64,000 nt of DNA from Streptomyces sp. NBC_01298 (lineage in GTDB: Bacteria; Actinomycetota; Actinomycetes; Streptomycetales; Streptomycetaceae): positions 5,642,001 to 5,706,000 of the forward strand of contig NZ_CP108414.1 in the NCBI RefSeq assembly GCF_035978755.1, read 5' to 3'. The translations under genes and the position numbers were made by a program. Shown here piece by piece: positions 45,334 through 54,292 of the stretch (positions within the stretch are counted from its first letter, which is position 1; each line of letters opens with the position of its first letter). The notes below the pieces were generated by a model. That model had not been told where the DNA came from. It worked only from the letters and a program-made list of their open reading frames with translations, and ran no database searches.

Positions 45334-46257
45334 ATGCGCGCCCAGTTCGTCATGTCGGAGATCGGGGTCGGTCTCCGCCGTAACCTGACCATGACCTTCG
45401 CGGTCATCATTTCCGTGTCCTTGTCGCTGGCCCTGTTCGGCGGTTCCCTGCTCATGCGCGACCAGGTGAGCAAGATGAAGGGGTACTGGTACGACAAGGC
45501 CAATGTCTCCATCTACCTCTGCAACAAGAACGATGCCGAGGCGACCGGCGGATCCGCCTGTTCCAAGGGGGCGGTGACCCCGGAGCAGAAGACGGCCCTG
45601 GAGGCCGAGCTCAAGGGCATGGACCTCGTCAAGGGGGTCACCTACGAGTCCGCCGACGAGGCCTTCAAGCACTATCAGGAGCAGTTCGGCAAGACCGCCC
45701 TGGCCGCCTCCATCACCCCGGACCAGATGCAGGAATCCTTCCGGGTGAAGCTGAAGCAGCCCGAGAAGTACAAGGTCATCACGACCTCCTTCTCCGGCCG
45801 TGACGGCGTCCAGTCCGTCGAGGACCAGCGCAGTGTGACGGACAACCTCTTCAAGCTCCTCGGCTACCTCAACATCGCCGCCCTCGTCATCATGCTGGTC
45901 ATGCTGATCGTGGCCCTCCTGCTGATCGTCAACACGGTGCGCGTCTCGGCCTTCAGCCGGCGGCGCGAAACCGGGATCATGCGCCTGGTGGGCGCCTCCA
46001 GCTTCTACATCCAGGTGCCGTTCATCATGGAGGCGGCCTTCGCCGGCCTGATCGGCGCGCTGCTCGCCTGCGGGATGCTCGGCGCAGGCCAGTACTTCGT
46101 GATCGACCACGGCGCCGCGCTGCGCGAGAAGATGGAGCTCATCAACTTCATCGGCTGGGACTCGGTCCTGACCAAGCTGCCGCTCGTCCTGGTCATCGGT
46201 CTGCTGATGCCCTCGCTGGCGGCCTTCATCGCCTTGCGCAAGTACCTCAAGGTGTGA
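45334..46257 (+). CDS. ftsX: Permease-like cell division protein FtsX
   Basis: 307 residues from ATG 45334. A first membrane segment (MTFAVIISVSLSLALFGGSLLM) is followed by an extracellular domain of ~150 residues with two cysteines (YLCNKND, SACSKG) and then three membrane segments: LNIAALVIMLVMLIVALLLIV, AAFAGLIGALLACGML, and LVLVIGLLMPSLAAFIALR. This is the normal FtsX/MacB fold of Gram-positives. The extracellular domain is expected to touch peptidoglycan-hydrolase partners. Co-transcribed with ftsE. Confidence 0.97.
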   Translation: MRAQFVMSEIGVGLRRNLTMTFAVIISVSLSLALFGGSLLMRDQVSKMKGYWYDKANVSIYLCNKNDAEATGGSACSKGAVTPEQKTALEAELKGMDLVKGVTYESADEAFKHYQEQFGKTALAASITPDQMQESFRVKLKQPEKYKVITTSFSGRDGVQSVEDQRSVTDNLFKLLGYLNIAALVIMLVMLIVALLLIVNTVRVSAFSRRRETGIMRLVGASSFYIQVPFIMEAAFAGLIGALLACGMLGAGQYFVIDHGAALREKMELINFIGWDSVLTKLPLVLVIGLLMPSLAAFIALRKYLKV

Positions 46258-46311
46258 CGAGCGCCCCGCGAGCGGTACGGCCAACCACCCGTACCGCGCG
46301 GGGCCTTGTCC

Positions 46312-46317
46312 TAGACT
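46312..46317 (+). promoter_or_regulatory. -10 box TAGACT for S41 protease gene, leaderless type
   Basis: TAGACT ends 7 nt before ATG 46325 with no ribosome binding site between; start of transcription probably coincides with the start codon. Confidence 0.5.
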
Positions 46318-46324
46318 CGGCGCC

Positions 46325-47554
46325 ATGCCGGGCCTGCCGAGTATTCCCGCCTTCTGTCTCCAGCCCCGCGACGTGCGTCGCGGGGCTGTTGTGACGTTGC
46401 TCTTCCTCGCCGCCGTGGGGGTCGGAGCGGGCACCGGCAGCTGGGGCGACGGCGGCTCCGCCGACTCCGCGGGGCCCGCCGCGCTGGTGGTGGGTACGGA
46501 ACCCGACGCCGCCCCGCCCGGGCCGCGGGTCCCCGCGCAGGCGCCCCGCGCGGCGGCCACCGCCGACCGGGACGCGGTGGCCCGCGCGGCCGCCGAGGCC
46601 GTCGCCGAGGGCAAGTCCGCCAAGTCGGCGGCCCAGGACGTGGTGAGCCGCAGCGGGGACCGCTGGGCCGCGGTGTACGACCAGGGCGAGTACGAGGCCT
46701 TCGCCGACGACCTGGACGGCCACTGGACGGGCGTCGGCCTGTGGGCCGGGCGGCTGCGCGACGGCCGCATCGAGATCGACCGGGTCCAGCCCGGCAGCCC
46801 CGCGGCGCGGGCCGGGATGCGCGCCGGGGACCGGCTGCTCAGCATCGACGGGCAGGGCGTGACCGGGCTCCGGGTGGCCGAGGTGGTGTCCCTGCTGCGC
46901 GGCTCGGCCGGTACCCCCGTGGAGCTGAAGCTGACCCGCGGCGGGACCGACCTCACGCGGACGGTGCGGCGCGAGGAGCTGCGCAGCGAGCCGGTGACGG
47001 TGCGGTCGCTCGCCGGCGGGATCACGGTCATCAAGGTCGCCTCCTTCACCCGGGGGTCCGGCGACCGGGTCCGCTCGGCGGTCCGGGCCGCCCCGGCCGG
47101 CGGCGGGGTCATGCTCGACCTGCGCGGCAACACCGGAGGCCTGGTCACCGAGGCGGTGACGGCCGCCTCCGCCTTCCTGGACGGCGGGCTGGTGGCGACG
47201 TACGACGTGCGCGGCGAGCAGCGGGCCCTCTACGCGGCCCCGGGCGGCGACACGGCCCGCCCGCTGGTGGCGCTGATCGACGGCGGCACGATGAGCGCGG
47301 CCGAACTGGTCACCGGAGCCCTCCAGGACCGCGGCCGCGCGGTGGTGGTCGGCACCCGCACCTTCGGCAAGGGCTCGGTGCAGATGCCCACGGAGCTGCC
47401 GGACGGATCGGTGGCGGAGCTGACGGTGGGGACGTACCGCACTCCGGCGGGCCGCGGTCTGGACGGCACGGGCATCACCCCGGACCTGGCGGCGGCGGAC
47501 GGGGTCGAGGAACGGGCCCGCACGGTATTGGGTGGCATCGGGGTGGGTCCATAG
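46325..47554 (+). CDS. S41 family C-terminal processing peptidase
   Basis: 409 residues from ATG 46325. A membrane segment (AVVTLLFLAAVGVGAGTGS) anchors the protein outside. Then an Ala-rich linker, a PDZ domain (about 155-225: GRIEIDRVQPGSPAARAGMRAGDRLLSIDG) and the tail-specific protease domain. The catalytic dyad is S324 (GTMSAAE) and K349 (TFGKGSV), 25 residues apart as in CtpA. LRGNTGG is the conserved strand. Its substrates in Streptomyces are not known; these proteases process secreted or membrane proteins. The stop codon lies inside an inverted repeat that reaches the smpB start. Confidence 0.95.
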   Translation: MPGLPSIPAFCLQPRDVRRGAVVTLLFLAAVGVGAGTGSWGDGGSADSAGPAALVVGTEPDAAPPGPRVPAQAPRAAATADRDAVARAAAEAVAEGKSAKSAAQDVVSRSGDRWAAVYDQGEYEAFADDLDGHWTGVGLWAGRLRDGRIEIDRVQPGSPAARAGMRAGDRLLSIDGQGVTGLRVAEVVSLLRGSAGTPVELKLTRGGTDLTRTVRREELRSEPVTVRSLAGGITVIKVASFTRGSGDRVRSAVRAAPAGGGVMLDLRGNTGGLVTEAVTAASAFLDGGLVATYDVRGEQRALYAAPGGDTARPLVALIDGGTMSAAELVTGALQDRGRAVVVGTRTFGKGSVQMPTELPDGSVAELTVGTYRTPAGRGLDGTGITPDLAAADGVEERARTVLGGIGVGP

Positions 47555-47575
47555 TGCGAAAATGACCGCACTATG
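47550..47575. promoter_or_regulatory. 9-bp inverted repeat spanning protease stop and smpB start
   Basis: CATAGTGCG (47550-47558) and CGCACTATG (47567-47575) are perfect complements with an 8-nt loop AAAATGAC. The first arm holds the TAG stop, the second arm holds the ATG of smpB. Confidence 0.6.
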
Positions 47576-48058
47576 GCTAAGGAAACAGGGCGCAAGCTGA
47601 TCGCCCAGAACAAGAAGGCGCGGCACGACTACACGATCATCGACACCTACGAGTGCGGCCTCGTGCTCACGGGTACCGAGGTCAAGTCCCTGCGCCAGGG
47701 CCGTGCCTCGCTGGTGGACGGCTTCGTGTCGGTGGAGAGCGGCGAGGCCTGGCTCTACAACGTGCACGTGCCGGAGTACAGCCAGGGCACCTGGACCAAC
47801 CACAGCGCGCGGCGCAAGCGCAAGCTCCTGCTGCACCGCGAGGAGATCGACAAGCTGGACTCGAAGACGGGGGAGACCGGCAACACGATCGTGCCGCTCG
47901 CCCTGTACTTCAAGGACGGCCGGGCGAAGATCGAGATCGCGCTGGCGAAGGGCAAGAAGGAGTACGACAAGCGGCAGTCGCTGCGCGAGAAGCAGGACAC
48001 GCGCGAGACGAACCGGGTGATCTCGGCCGTGAAGCGCAAGGAGCGCGGCCAGCTTTAA
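47573..48058 (+). CDS. smpB: SsrA-binding protein SmpB
   Basis: 161 residues from ATG 47573. The OB-fold core contains [22 protein letters not shown] and [17 protein letters not shown], and the C-terminal tail is KERGQL preceded by a basic helix needed for decoding-centre interaction. The gene is 127 bp before ssrA, the usual actinobacterial order. SmpB delivers tmRNA to stalled ribosomes. No ribosome binding site is evident between the hairpin and the start, which suggests translation from a fold-dependent or coupled start. Confidence 0.98.
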   Translation: MAKETGRKLIAQNKKARHDYTIIDTYECGLVLTGTEVKSLRQGRASLVDGFVSVESGEAWLYNVHVPEYSQGTWTNHSARRKRKLLLHREEIDKLDSKTGETGNTIVPLALYFKDGRAKIEIALAKGKKEYDKRQSLREKQDTRETNRVISAVKRKERGQL

Positions 48059-48185
48059 CCTCCTGGCACACGGTGGTCCACTTCGCGTACGATGGCGTCA
48101 GCACCACGCGCTTGCGGGTGGCGCCGGTCGAGCGGGACGCATGGAGAGCGCCTGCTGGATTTCATAACTGAACAGCGTGAAACAT

Positions 48186-48574
48186 GGGGATGATCGGTTT
48201 CGACAGCGGATGTCGATGTAGGGGAAGCGAGCCGAGAAAGCGGCAATGATCTCGTTAACCATATGTCGCAAACAATAATCGCCAACTCCAAGAGCGATAA
48301 CTCCCGCTTCACCCTCGCTGCCTAATAACAGTGAGCTGAAGCCTCTGTGAGGAGCGTCAGCCCGGAAGTGGTCCCGGTCCGGATCCTGGCGTCAATTAGG
48401 GATCTAAACCTCTAACTCCGGTCACGGGGGATAGAGGGAAATCAAACAGTGACTGAGCCCGTCGGAGACTTGTCCGTGTGATCTCCGGGGCTGAGAAAAG
48501 CGCAGCGGAATGCGCTCGGAGAAGCCCTACTTCTGCACCGTTGGACGCGGGTTCGATTCCCGCCATCTCCACCA
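48186..48574 (+). ncRNA. ssrA: Transfer-messenger RNA
   Basis: 389 nt. The 5' end GGGGATG pairs with CATCTCC next to the genomic ACCA at 48571-48574, seven pairs with one G-U. The T arm reads GGGTTCGATTCCC. The tag frame starts at GCC 48281 and reads ANSKSDNSRFTLAA followed by two TAA stops at 48323-48328. The tRNA-like half, pseudoknot-rich middle and AATAATCGCC before the resume codon fit actinobacterial tmRNA. A long T-rich terminator follows at 48583-48630. The CCA end is encoded. Confidence 0.97.
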
Positions 48575-48582
48575 CCCCATGT

Positions 48583-48630
48583 GAAAAAGCCCCCGGCTCG
48601 CGAGTCCACTCGCAGGCCGGGGGCTTTTTC
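48583..48630 (+). terminator. Rho-independent terminator of ssrA
   Basis: 15-bp perfect arms GAAAAAGCCCCCGGC / GCCGGGGGCTTTTTC with a T5 run. It is symmetric and could work on both strands. Confidence 0.95.
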
Positions 48631-48632
48631 GT

Positions 48633-48656
48633 TGTGTGGGTGTGTGGGTGTGTGGG
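48633..48656. repeat. Three tandem TGTGTGGG octamers
   Basis: TGTGTGGG at 48633, 48641 and 48649 directly after the ssrA terminator. Probably a simple repeat prone to slippage; lies in the 230-bp region before the collagen-like gene. Confidence 0.8.
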
Positions 48657-48861
48657 TGCCGGGGCTGCGCCGGTCAGAGGTGACCGGCCGTGTCAGTCGC
48701 CGATCCGCTCCTGCGTGAAGGCCGGCTGTGAGGGGGCCGTGGGCCGGAAGGTGGTCGGGTGCGGCCGACCGGTCGTACGGCAGCGTGCCGTTCACTCGGG
48801 AGCGATCCGTATATCTGATGATCGCGGCGATTGCGCAAGCCCGATCGAAAGGCGCACCCCC
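48657..48861 (+). promoter_or_regulatory. Promoter region of the collagen-like gene
   Basis: A patch of lower GC with GATCCGTATATCTGATGATCG (about 48804-48824) likely contains the -10 element (TATATC/TATCTG). GAAAGGCG at about 48847-48854 can serve as ribosome binding site for ATG 48862. No other gene fits here. Confidence 0.45.
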
Positions 48862-51354
48862 ATGTCTCTCGCCTCCTGGGCGGACCTCTCGGCGGCACGA
48901 CGGCAACTCGCCGCCGGTGCCGTCACTCTCGGCATCACCGTGGCCGTGGTCCTGCCCACGACCGCCGCGGCCGCCGGCCCGTTCGGCGGCGGTCACGACC
49001 GTGCGGACGGAAAGGTGATCACCAAGAACGCCCAGTCCGTCCACGCCGGTCCCACGACGAAGGCGAAGCGGGTCGGCTCCCGCCACGGCGGCGGACGCGT
49101 CAGCCTCAAGTGCAAGCTGCGCGGAGAGACGGTCGACGGCAACGACATCTGGTACCTGCTCGCGGACCGCGAGGGCTGGATGGCCGCCCGCTACGTGAAG
49201 AACCACCACCCGGTGCCGTGGTGCCCCGTGCAGCCGCCGGTCAAGGGAGAGAAGGGCGACAAGGGGGACAAGGGAGACCGGGGGGAGAAGGGCGACCGTG
49301 GAGAGCCCGGTCTGAAGGGTGACGACGGCGCCAAGGGCGCCAAGGGCGACAGGGGTGACAACGGCGAACCCGGGGTTGCCGGTTCGAACGGCGAGCCCGG
49401 ACGGGACGGTGCGCCGGGAGCCAAGGGTGATCCCGGCGAGCGGGGTCCGGCCGGAATCCGGGGTGAGCGGGGCCAGGACGGGATGCCGGGGGCCGACGGC
49501 CCGAAGGGCGACCCGGGCGGGAACGGCCTGCCGGGAGCCAAGGGTGATCCCGGCGAGCGGGGGCAGGACGGGGTCGCCGCGAATCAGGGAGACCGGGGCG
49601 AGCGGGGCCCGGTCGGGCCCAAGGGCGATGCCGGACGGGACGGAGATCAGGGTCCCGCCGGGCCGAAGGGCGACCGGGGGCCGAACGGCCTCGCGGGCGC
49701 GCAGGGTGAGGCCGGCGAGCGGGGTCCGGCCGGGGCGAAGGGCGATCCGGGGCAGCCAGGATCGAAGGGTGACCCGGGCGAGCGCGGGCCGGCAGGCCCC
49801 AAGGGGGACCTCGGACCGAAGGGCGACCCCGGCGGCGACGGCGCCCCGGGCCCGGCCGGCGTACAGGGGCAGAAGGGTGACCAGGGCGCTGCCGGGCCGC
49901 AGGGCGAGCCAGGCCGTGACGGTGCGGCGGGTCAGGGCGGCCCCAAGGGCGACCCGGGCGAGCGCGGGCCGGGAGGAGCCAAGGGCGATCCGGGGCAGGC
50001 GGGGCCGCAGGGCCTGCCCGGCCCGGCCGGAACGCAGGGCGAGCAGGGCCGCGACGGAGCCCCCGGACCGGCCGGGGCCAAGGGCGAGCCCGGCACGTCG
50101 GGCCCGAAGGGCGACAAGGGCGAGAGCGGCCCGGCGGGCGGGAAGGGCGACCCCGGGGAGCGCGGTCCCGCCGGTCCACAGGGTGAGCCCGGCCGCGATG
50201 GGGCCAGGGGCCCCGCCGGTGCCAACGGGATCGACGGCGCCCCGGGGACCGACGGCCGCGACGGCCGCGACGGCGCCCCCGGCCTGAAGGGGGACAAGGG
50301 CGACCGCGGCGAGACCGGACCGGTCGGCGGCAAGGGCGACACCGGCGAGCGGGGCCAGGCCGGCGCGGACGGCCGCGATGGGGCCCCCGGATCCAAGGGG
50401 GAGACCGGCGATCGGGGCGTGGCCGGTGCGGACGGCCGCGACGGGGCCTCCGGGGCGAAGGGCGACGCGGGGGAACGCGGTCCGGCGGGCACGAAGGGCG
50501 ACGACGGCGACCGCGGCCCGGCCGGGCCGAAGGGCGACCGGGGCGACACCGGCGGGAAGGGCGACAAGGGAGACGCCGCCGACGGCATCGACGGCGCCCC
50601 CGGAGTGAAGGGCGACACCGGGTCGCCGGGCCCGAAGGGCGACAAGGGCGACCTGGGTGACACCGGTACCCCCGGAGCGCAGGGTGTGGTGGGCCCGAAG
50701 GGCGACAAGGGTGACCAGGGCCAGGCCGGACCCGGCGGTGCCAAGGGCGACCAGGGGGCCAAGGGCGACCGAGGCGAAGCCGGTCCCCAGGGCCCGGCCG
50801 GTTCCGACGGCGCCACCGGCGCGAAGGGCGACCCGGGCACCGTCGGCGCGCAGGGCGTGGCGGGGGCGAAGGGGGATCCGGGCGTCCAGGGCGTGGCGGG
50901 TCCGAAGGGTGACACCGGGGCCGCCGGGCCGGTGGGTCTGCAGGGTGCTGCGGGGCCGACCGGGACTGCCGGAGCGCAGGGCGTACAGGGTTCGAAGGGC
51001 GACACCGGCGCCCAGGGGCCCCAGGGATCGCAGGGATCGCAGGGGCTCAAGGGTGACAAGGGTGACCAAGGCGAGCGGGGGCAGGCCGGGCCCACGCGTG
51101 ATCCGGTCACCCTCATCGGGGAGATCCAGGCCGTCCCGAAGGGCAGCTCCAGCAACTACAACGGTCCCGTCTGCCCGGCCGGTACCAAGGTCATCGGCGG
51201 CGGCTTCTTCCAGACCAGCACCCCCTCGGACGCGAACCTGCTCACCTCGCACCCGAACACCGACGCCAACCGGTGGCAGGTGTGGCTGAAGAACCCCGCC
51301 TCCGCGGGCGACACCGGCGTCCGCGTCTACACGATCTGCCAGCCCACCGGCTGA
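48862..51354 (+). CDS. Secreted collagen-like protein with SH3-like head and 617-residue Gly-X-Y domain
   Basis: 830 residues from ATG 48862. A signal peptide (n-region with ARRQL, h-region [12 protein letters not shown], cleavage around TAAAA-G) is followed by an SH3-like/bacterial cell-surface domain (about 45-125) with [25 protein letters not shown]. Residues 129-745 are Gly-X-Y: about 204 triplets with only two breaks, ANQ at 240-242 and an extra AD at 573-574. Triplets are charged (GDK, GER, GPK, GDP, GAD); PKGD/KGD sequences and two RGD occur. The C-terminal ~80 residues (DPVTLIGEI... [14 protein letters not shown] ... YTICQPTG) form a small domain with two cysteines. No cell-wall sorting signal. 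Trimeric triple helix with heads at both ends is predicted; the biological role is unknown. Confidence 0.93.
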   Translation: MSLASWADLSAARRQLAAGAVTLGITVAVVLPTTAAAAGPFGGGHDRADGKVITKNAQSVHAGPTTKAKRVGSRHGGGRVSLKCKLRGETVDGNDIWYLLADREGWMAARYVKNHHPVPWCPVQPPVKGEKGDKGDKGDRGEKGDRGEPGLKGDDGAKGAKGDRGDNGEPGVAGSNGEPGRDGAPGAKGDPGERGPAGIRGERGQDGMPGADGPKGDPGGNGLPGAKGDPGERGQDGVAANQGDRGERGPVGPKGDAGRDGDQGPAGPKGDRGPNGLAGAQGEAGERGPAGAKGDPGQPGSKGDPGERGPAGPKGDLGPKGDPGGDGAPGPAGVQGQKGDQGAAGPQGEPGRDGAAGQGGPKGDPGERGPGGAKGDPGQAGPQGLPGPAGTQGEQGRDGAPGPAGAKGEPGTSGPKGDKGESGPAGGKGDPGERGPAGPQGEPGRDGARGPAGANGIDGAPGTDGRDGRDGAPGLKGDKGDRGETGPVGGKGDTGERGQAGADGRDGAPGSKGETGDRGVAGADGRDGASGAKGDAGERGPAGTKGDDGDRGPAGPKGDRGDTGGKGDKGDAADGIDGAPGVKGDTGSPGPKGDKGDLGDTGTPGAQGVVGPKGDKGDQGQAGPGGAKGDQGAKGDRGEAGPQGPAGSDGATGAKGDPGTVGAQGVAGAKGDPGVQGVAGPKGDTGAAGPVGLQGAAGPTGTAGAQGVQGSKGDTGAQGPQGSQGSQGLKGDKGDQGERGQAGPTRDPVTLIGEIQAVPKGSSSNYNGPVCPAGTKVIGGGFFQTSTPSDANLLTSHPNTDANRWQVWLKNPASAGDTGVRVYTICQPTG

Positions 51355-51552
51355 CGGAGCCCGTGCACACACCGCGCCCCCACGACCGCCCGAGCGGCGG
51401 CCGTGGGGGCGCGGTGCCGCTGCACGGGCGGCGCTCCCCGACAGCGTGCGCGCCGACCCGGTGGCATCCGTCGGGACGGCCGAGGCGGGTGGGCCCGGAC
51501 GCCCGGGACCCGCTCGTGGGTGCTCGCTCCCCGGGCCCGTCGGGGCACGCGT

Positions 51553-53058
51553 TCACCCCGCGGGCGGGTGCTTCGCCACCGAACCCCCCGCCCGCGCGAG
51601 CCCCAGGGCGAGCACCGCCGCCCCCGCCGGGAGGGCGTACGGGGTCGTCGCGCCCCAGTGGTCGATCGCGGCGCCGGCCGTCGCGGAGCCCGCCGCGATG
51701 CCCGCGAAGAGGGCGGTGACGGCGAGGGTCATGCCCTCGTTCAGGCGGCCCGGCGGGGTCACGGCGTGGATCCGGGACATCGCGGTGACCATCACCGGGG
51801 CCGTCGCCATGCCGGCCAGCAGCAGGGCCAGGGCCAGGGGGAGGAGATGGCCGGTGGCGGCCGCCGCCAGCGGCAGGGTCATGGCTAGGGCCAGGACGCC
51901 CAGGCAGACGGGGAGCGTGCGCGGGCGCAGGGTGCCGTAGAGCAGGCCGGCCGCGCAGGAGCCGGCCGCCTGGAGGGCGAGGACCGGGCCCGAGAGCCCG
52001 CCGAGGCCGTGGGCGCCCAGGTGGGCGATGGAGGTGATCTCCATGGAGCCGAACATCGCGCCGAGGGCCAGGAAGAGCGGCAGCAGTCCTCCCAGGGCAC
52101 GGAGCGGGGACGGCCCCCGGACCGCGGGTGCGGGCGGCGGCTCGGTGGCGCGGTGAGCGGTGAAGAGCAGCATCCCGGTGAGGAGCAGGACGGCCCCGGC
52201 CAGCGTGCCCGCCTCCGGGAACGCGGCGGTGCACAGGAAGGCGGCGGCCACCGGTCCGAGCATGTACGCCAGTTCGTCCGCGGCCTGCTCGAAGGACATC
52301 GCGGTGTGCCGGGACGCCGGGTCGTCCCGCAGCAGGTGGGTCCAGCGGGCGCGGGACATGCCGCCGATGTTGGGTGTGGTCGCGGTGGCGGCGTAGGAGG
52401 CGAAGAGGGTCCAGGCGGGGGCCTCGGTACGGACGCACGCGATCAGGGAGAGCGAGCCGAGGACCGCGATCAGGGTGGCGGGCACGGCGACCCGGGCCTG
52501 CCCGTACCGGTCCACCAGCCGGGCCGTCCACGGCGCCACGAGGGCGGTGGCGGCCAGGCCGGCCGCCACGACGGCGCCGGCGAGGGCGTACGAGCCGCGC
52601 TGCCCGGCGATCATCATGACGGCGCTGACGCCGAACATGCCCATGGGGAGCCGGGCGATGAGGTTCCCGGTGGTGAACCCGCGGGTGCCGGGGAGCGCGA
52701 AGAGCCGGCGGTACGGGCCCGGGACGCGGGCCGGCCGCGCCGCGCGGGCCGGGTGCCGCGGCCGCGGCGGGGCGGCGGCGAGCACCAGCGTGGTGCCGGA
52801 GACGGCCATGAGCGGCCCGCGCGCGGCCGGGGCGGCGCGGCGCGCGGATCCACCGGACCGGGCCACCGGCGGGGTGCCCGCGAGGGGCACGGCAGACGGG
52901 CCGGCGGCGATCGGGCGGGCCACCGGCGGGGTGCCCGCGACGGGGACGGCAGACGGGATGGCGGCAGAAGGGCCGGCGGACGGCGGGATGGCGGCGGACG
53001 AGGTGGCGGCAGACGGGCCGGCGGCGACGGGGACGGCGGCCGGCGGGGTGGTGGGCAT
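51553..53058 (-). CDS. MFS transporter with long Pro/Ala N-terminal tail
   Basis: 501 residues from ATG 53058. A start at 52812 (MAVSGTT...) would remove 82 residues of Pro/Ala repeat (VAGTPPVARPIAAGPSAVP and the like) and cannot be excluded, as neither start has a good ribosome binding site. The core has about 12 hydrophobic segments; the loop between TM2 and TM3 has LVDRYGQARVAVPATL, an MFS motif-A relative. The family resembles actinobacterial drug or metabolite exporters. It is divergent from a LysR gene with 102 bp between, so the regulator probably controls it. Substrate unknown. Confidence 0.85.
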   Translation of the reverse strand: MPTTPPAAVPVAAGPSAATSSAAIPPSAGPSAAIPSAVPVAGTPPVARPIAAGPSAVPLAGTPPVARSGGSARRAAPAARGPLMAVSGTTLVLAAAPPRPRHPARAARPARVPGPYRRLFALPGTRGFTTGNLIARLPMGMFGVSAVMMIAGQRGSYALAGAVVAAGLAATALVAPWTARLVDRYGQARVAVPATLIAVLGSLSLIACVRTEAPAWTLFASYAATATTPNIGGMSRARWTHLLRDDPASRHTAMSFEQAADELAYMLGPVAAAFLCTAAFPEAGTLAGAVLLLTGMLLFTAHRATEPPPAPAVRGPSPLRALGGLLPLFLALGAMFGSMEITSIAHLGAHGLGGLSGPVLALQAAGSCAAGLLYGTLRPRTLPVCLGVLALAMTLPLAAAATGHLLPLALALLLAGMATAPVMVTAMSRIHAVTPPGRLNEGMTLAVTALFAGIAAGSATAGAAIDHWGATTPYALPAGAAVLALGLARAGGSVAKHPPAG

Positions 53059-53125
53059 GGATCAAGGCTCGGGCCGGGGACGTCAGCGGTCCAACACCTG
53101 TTCGGGAGCGATTCACCGCTCTGCG

Positions 53126-53154
53126 TTGTCAGTCCGCCCGCCGTTGTCTAGTCT
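53126..53154 (+). promoter_or_regulatory. Leaderless-type promoter of the LysR gene
   Basis: -35 TTGTCA (53126-53131), 17-bp spacer, -10 TAGTCT (53149-53154), then six bases and GTG 53161. This is the cleanest promoter in the window. Confidence 0.7.
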
Positions 53155-53160
53155 CCGCAG

Positions 53161-54123
53161 GTGACGCCCCGAGACGTGGAACCCCGCCTGCTGCGCGCCT
53201 TCCTCGCCGTGGCCGAGGAACTGCACTTCACCCGCGCCGCCGCCCGGCTCTACGTGGCCCAGCAGGCCCTCAGCCGGGACGTGCGCCGGCTCGAGCAAAC
53301 CCTGGGCGCGGCCCTGTTCCTGCGCACCACCCGCGCCGTGGAGCTGACTCCGGACGGGGAGCGGCTGCTGCCCCTGGCCCGGGGCGTGCTGCGGGCGCAC
53401 GAGGAGCTGGCCGGGGCGTTCGCGGGGCCCCGGCCGCTGCTCGTCGATCTCAACACCGACGGCCCCGGCACCGCCCGCAGCGTCCTGGACCGGGCCCGCG
53501 AACTCGCCCCCGACTGCGAGCTGATGGCCCGCTTCGAGTCCGGGCTCACCCATGCCGCCGCCGAGATCGCCGCGGGCCGCCTCGACGTCTCCTTCGGGTA
53601 CGCCGACGGCCTCGACCCGGCGCTGCGGGCCCGCCTCGTGCGGACGCCCGTACGGTACGAGCCGCTCGCCGTGCTGCTGCCCGAAGGGCACGCGCTGGCC
53701 GCGCTGGACGCCGTACCGCTGGACGCGCTGCGCGGCGAGTCGGTGTACACCGGGGCCGGGAACCCGCGGACGGCGGAGTGGACCGGGCTCGCGCGCGAGC
53801 TGTTCGCCGGGCGGGGCATCGAGCCCGCGCCGCCCGCGCCGGTGGCGGTGGGCAAGGAGGAGTTCCGCCGGGTCATGGTCAAGACCGGCCGCCCGGTCCT
53901 GGCCACGGTGGGCTTCCTCGACATGCCCGGCTGCGTCAAGCGGCCGCTGACCGCGCCGGTGCCGCTGTCGCCGCTCTCCATGGTGTGGCGGAAGGGAATG
54001 AGCCATCCCGGGCTCGACGCGCTGCGCCGCGCCGCCGCGGAGCTCGGGGCCGGGCGCGGCTGGCTGGAGGTGCCCCCGGACAGCTGGCTGCCCGCGCTCA
54101 CACCGGGCCCCGGCGGCGGGTGA
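53161..54123 (+). CDS. LysR family transcriptional regulator
   Basis: 320 residues from GTG 53161. The HTH (about 9-65) reads LLRAFLAVAEELHFTRAAARLYVAQQALSRDVRRLEQTLGAALFLRTTRAVELTPDG. The C-terminal co-inducer domain is complete, with LDVSFGYADGLDPALRARLVRTPVRYEPLAVLLPEGHALA. The gene is divergent from the MFS transporter, the usual LysR target arrangement. Its mRNA is probably leaderless. No effector can be inferred. Confidence 0.95.
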   Translation: MTPRDVEPRLLRAFLAVAEELHFTRAAARLYVAQQALSRDVRRLEQTLGAALFLRTTRAVELTPDGERLLPLARGVLRAHEELAGAFAGPRPLLVDLNTDGPGTARSVLDRARELAPDCELMARFESGLTHAAAEIAAGRLDVSFGYADGLDPALRARLVRTPVRYEPLAVLLPEGHALAALDAVPLDALRGESVYTGAGNPRTAEWTGLARELFAGRGIEPAPPAPVAVGKEEFRRVMVKTGRPVLATVGFLDMPGCVKRPLTAPVPLSPLSMVWRKGMSHPGLDALRRAAAELGAGRGWLEVPPDSWLPALTPGPGGG

Positions 54124-54292
54124 GTGCAAGGTTTCCCGCCGGTCATCCGGCGGGGACCGGGGCCGAAACGAGCCCTTCGTACGGTCGTCACCACGGACGG
54201 GACGCGACGAGCCCGGCACGACCGGCAAGGCCCGGCAAGGCCCGGGGCGGCCGACGAGCGCGACGTGATCGCAGCAGCTGTGGAGGCGTGTG

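Noticed and set aside
49246..51096. Possible CRISPR-like repeat array
   Set aside because: Short 9-bp periodicity comes from Gly-X-Y codons; there are no 20-40 bp conserved repeats with unique spacers and no cas genes.
48442..51372. 976-codon frame antisense to the collagen-like gene
   Set aside because: Repetitive mirror of GGN codons; has no signal peptide or domain and would run through the ssrA 3' end.
48186..53160. Genomic island integrated at the 3' end of ssrA
   Set aside because: ssrA is a common integration site, and accessory-looking genes follow, but no integrase, no second copy of the ssrA 3' end and no base-composition shift were seen.
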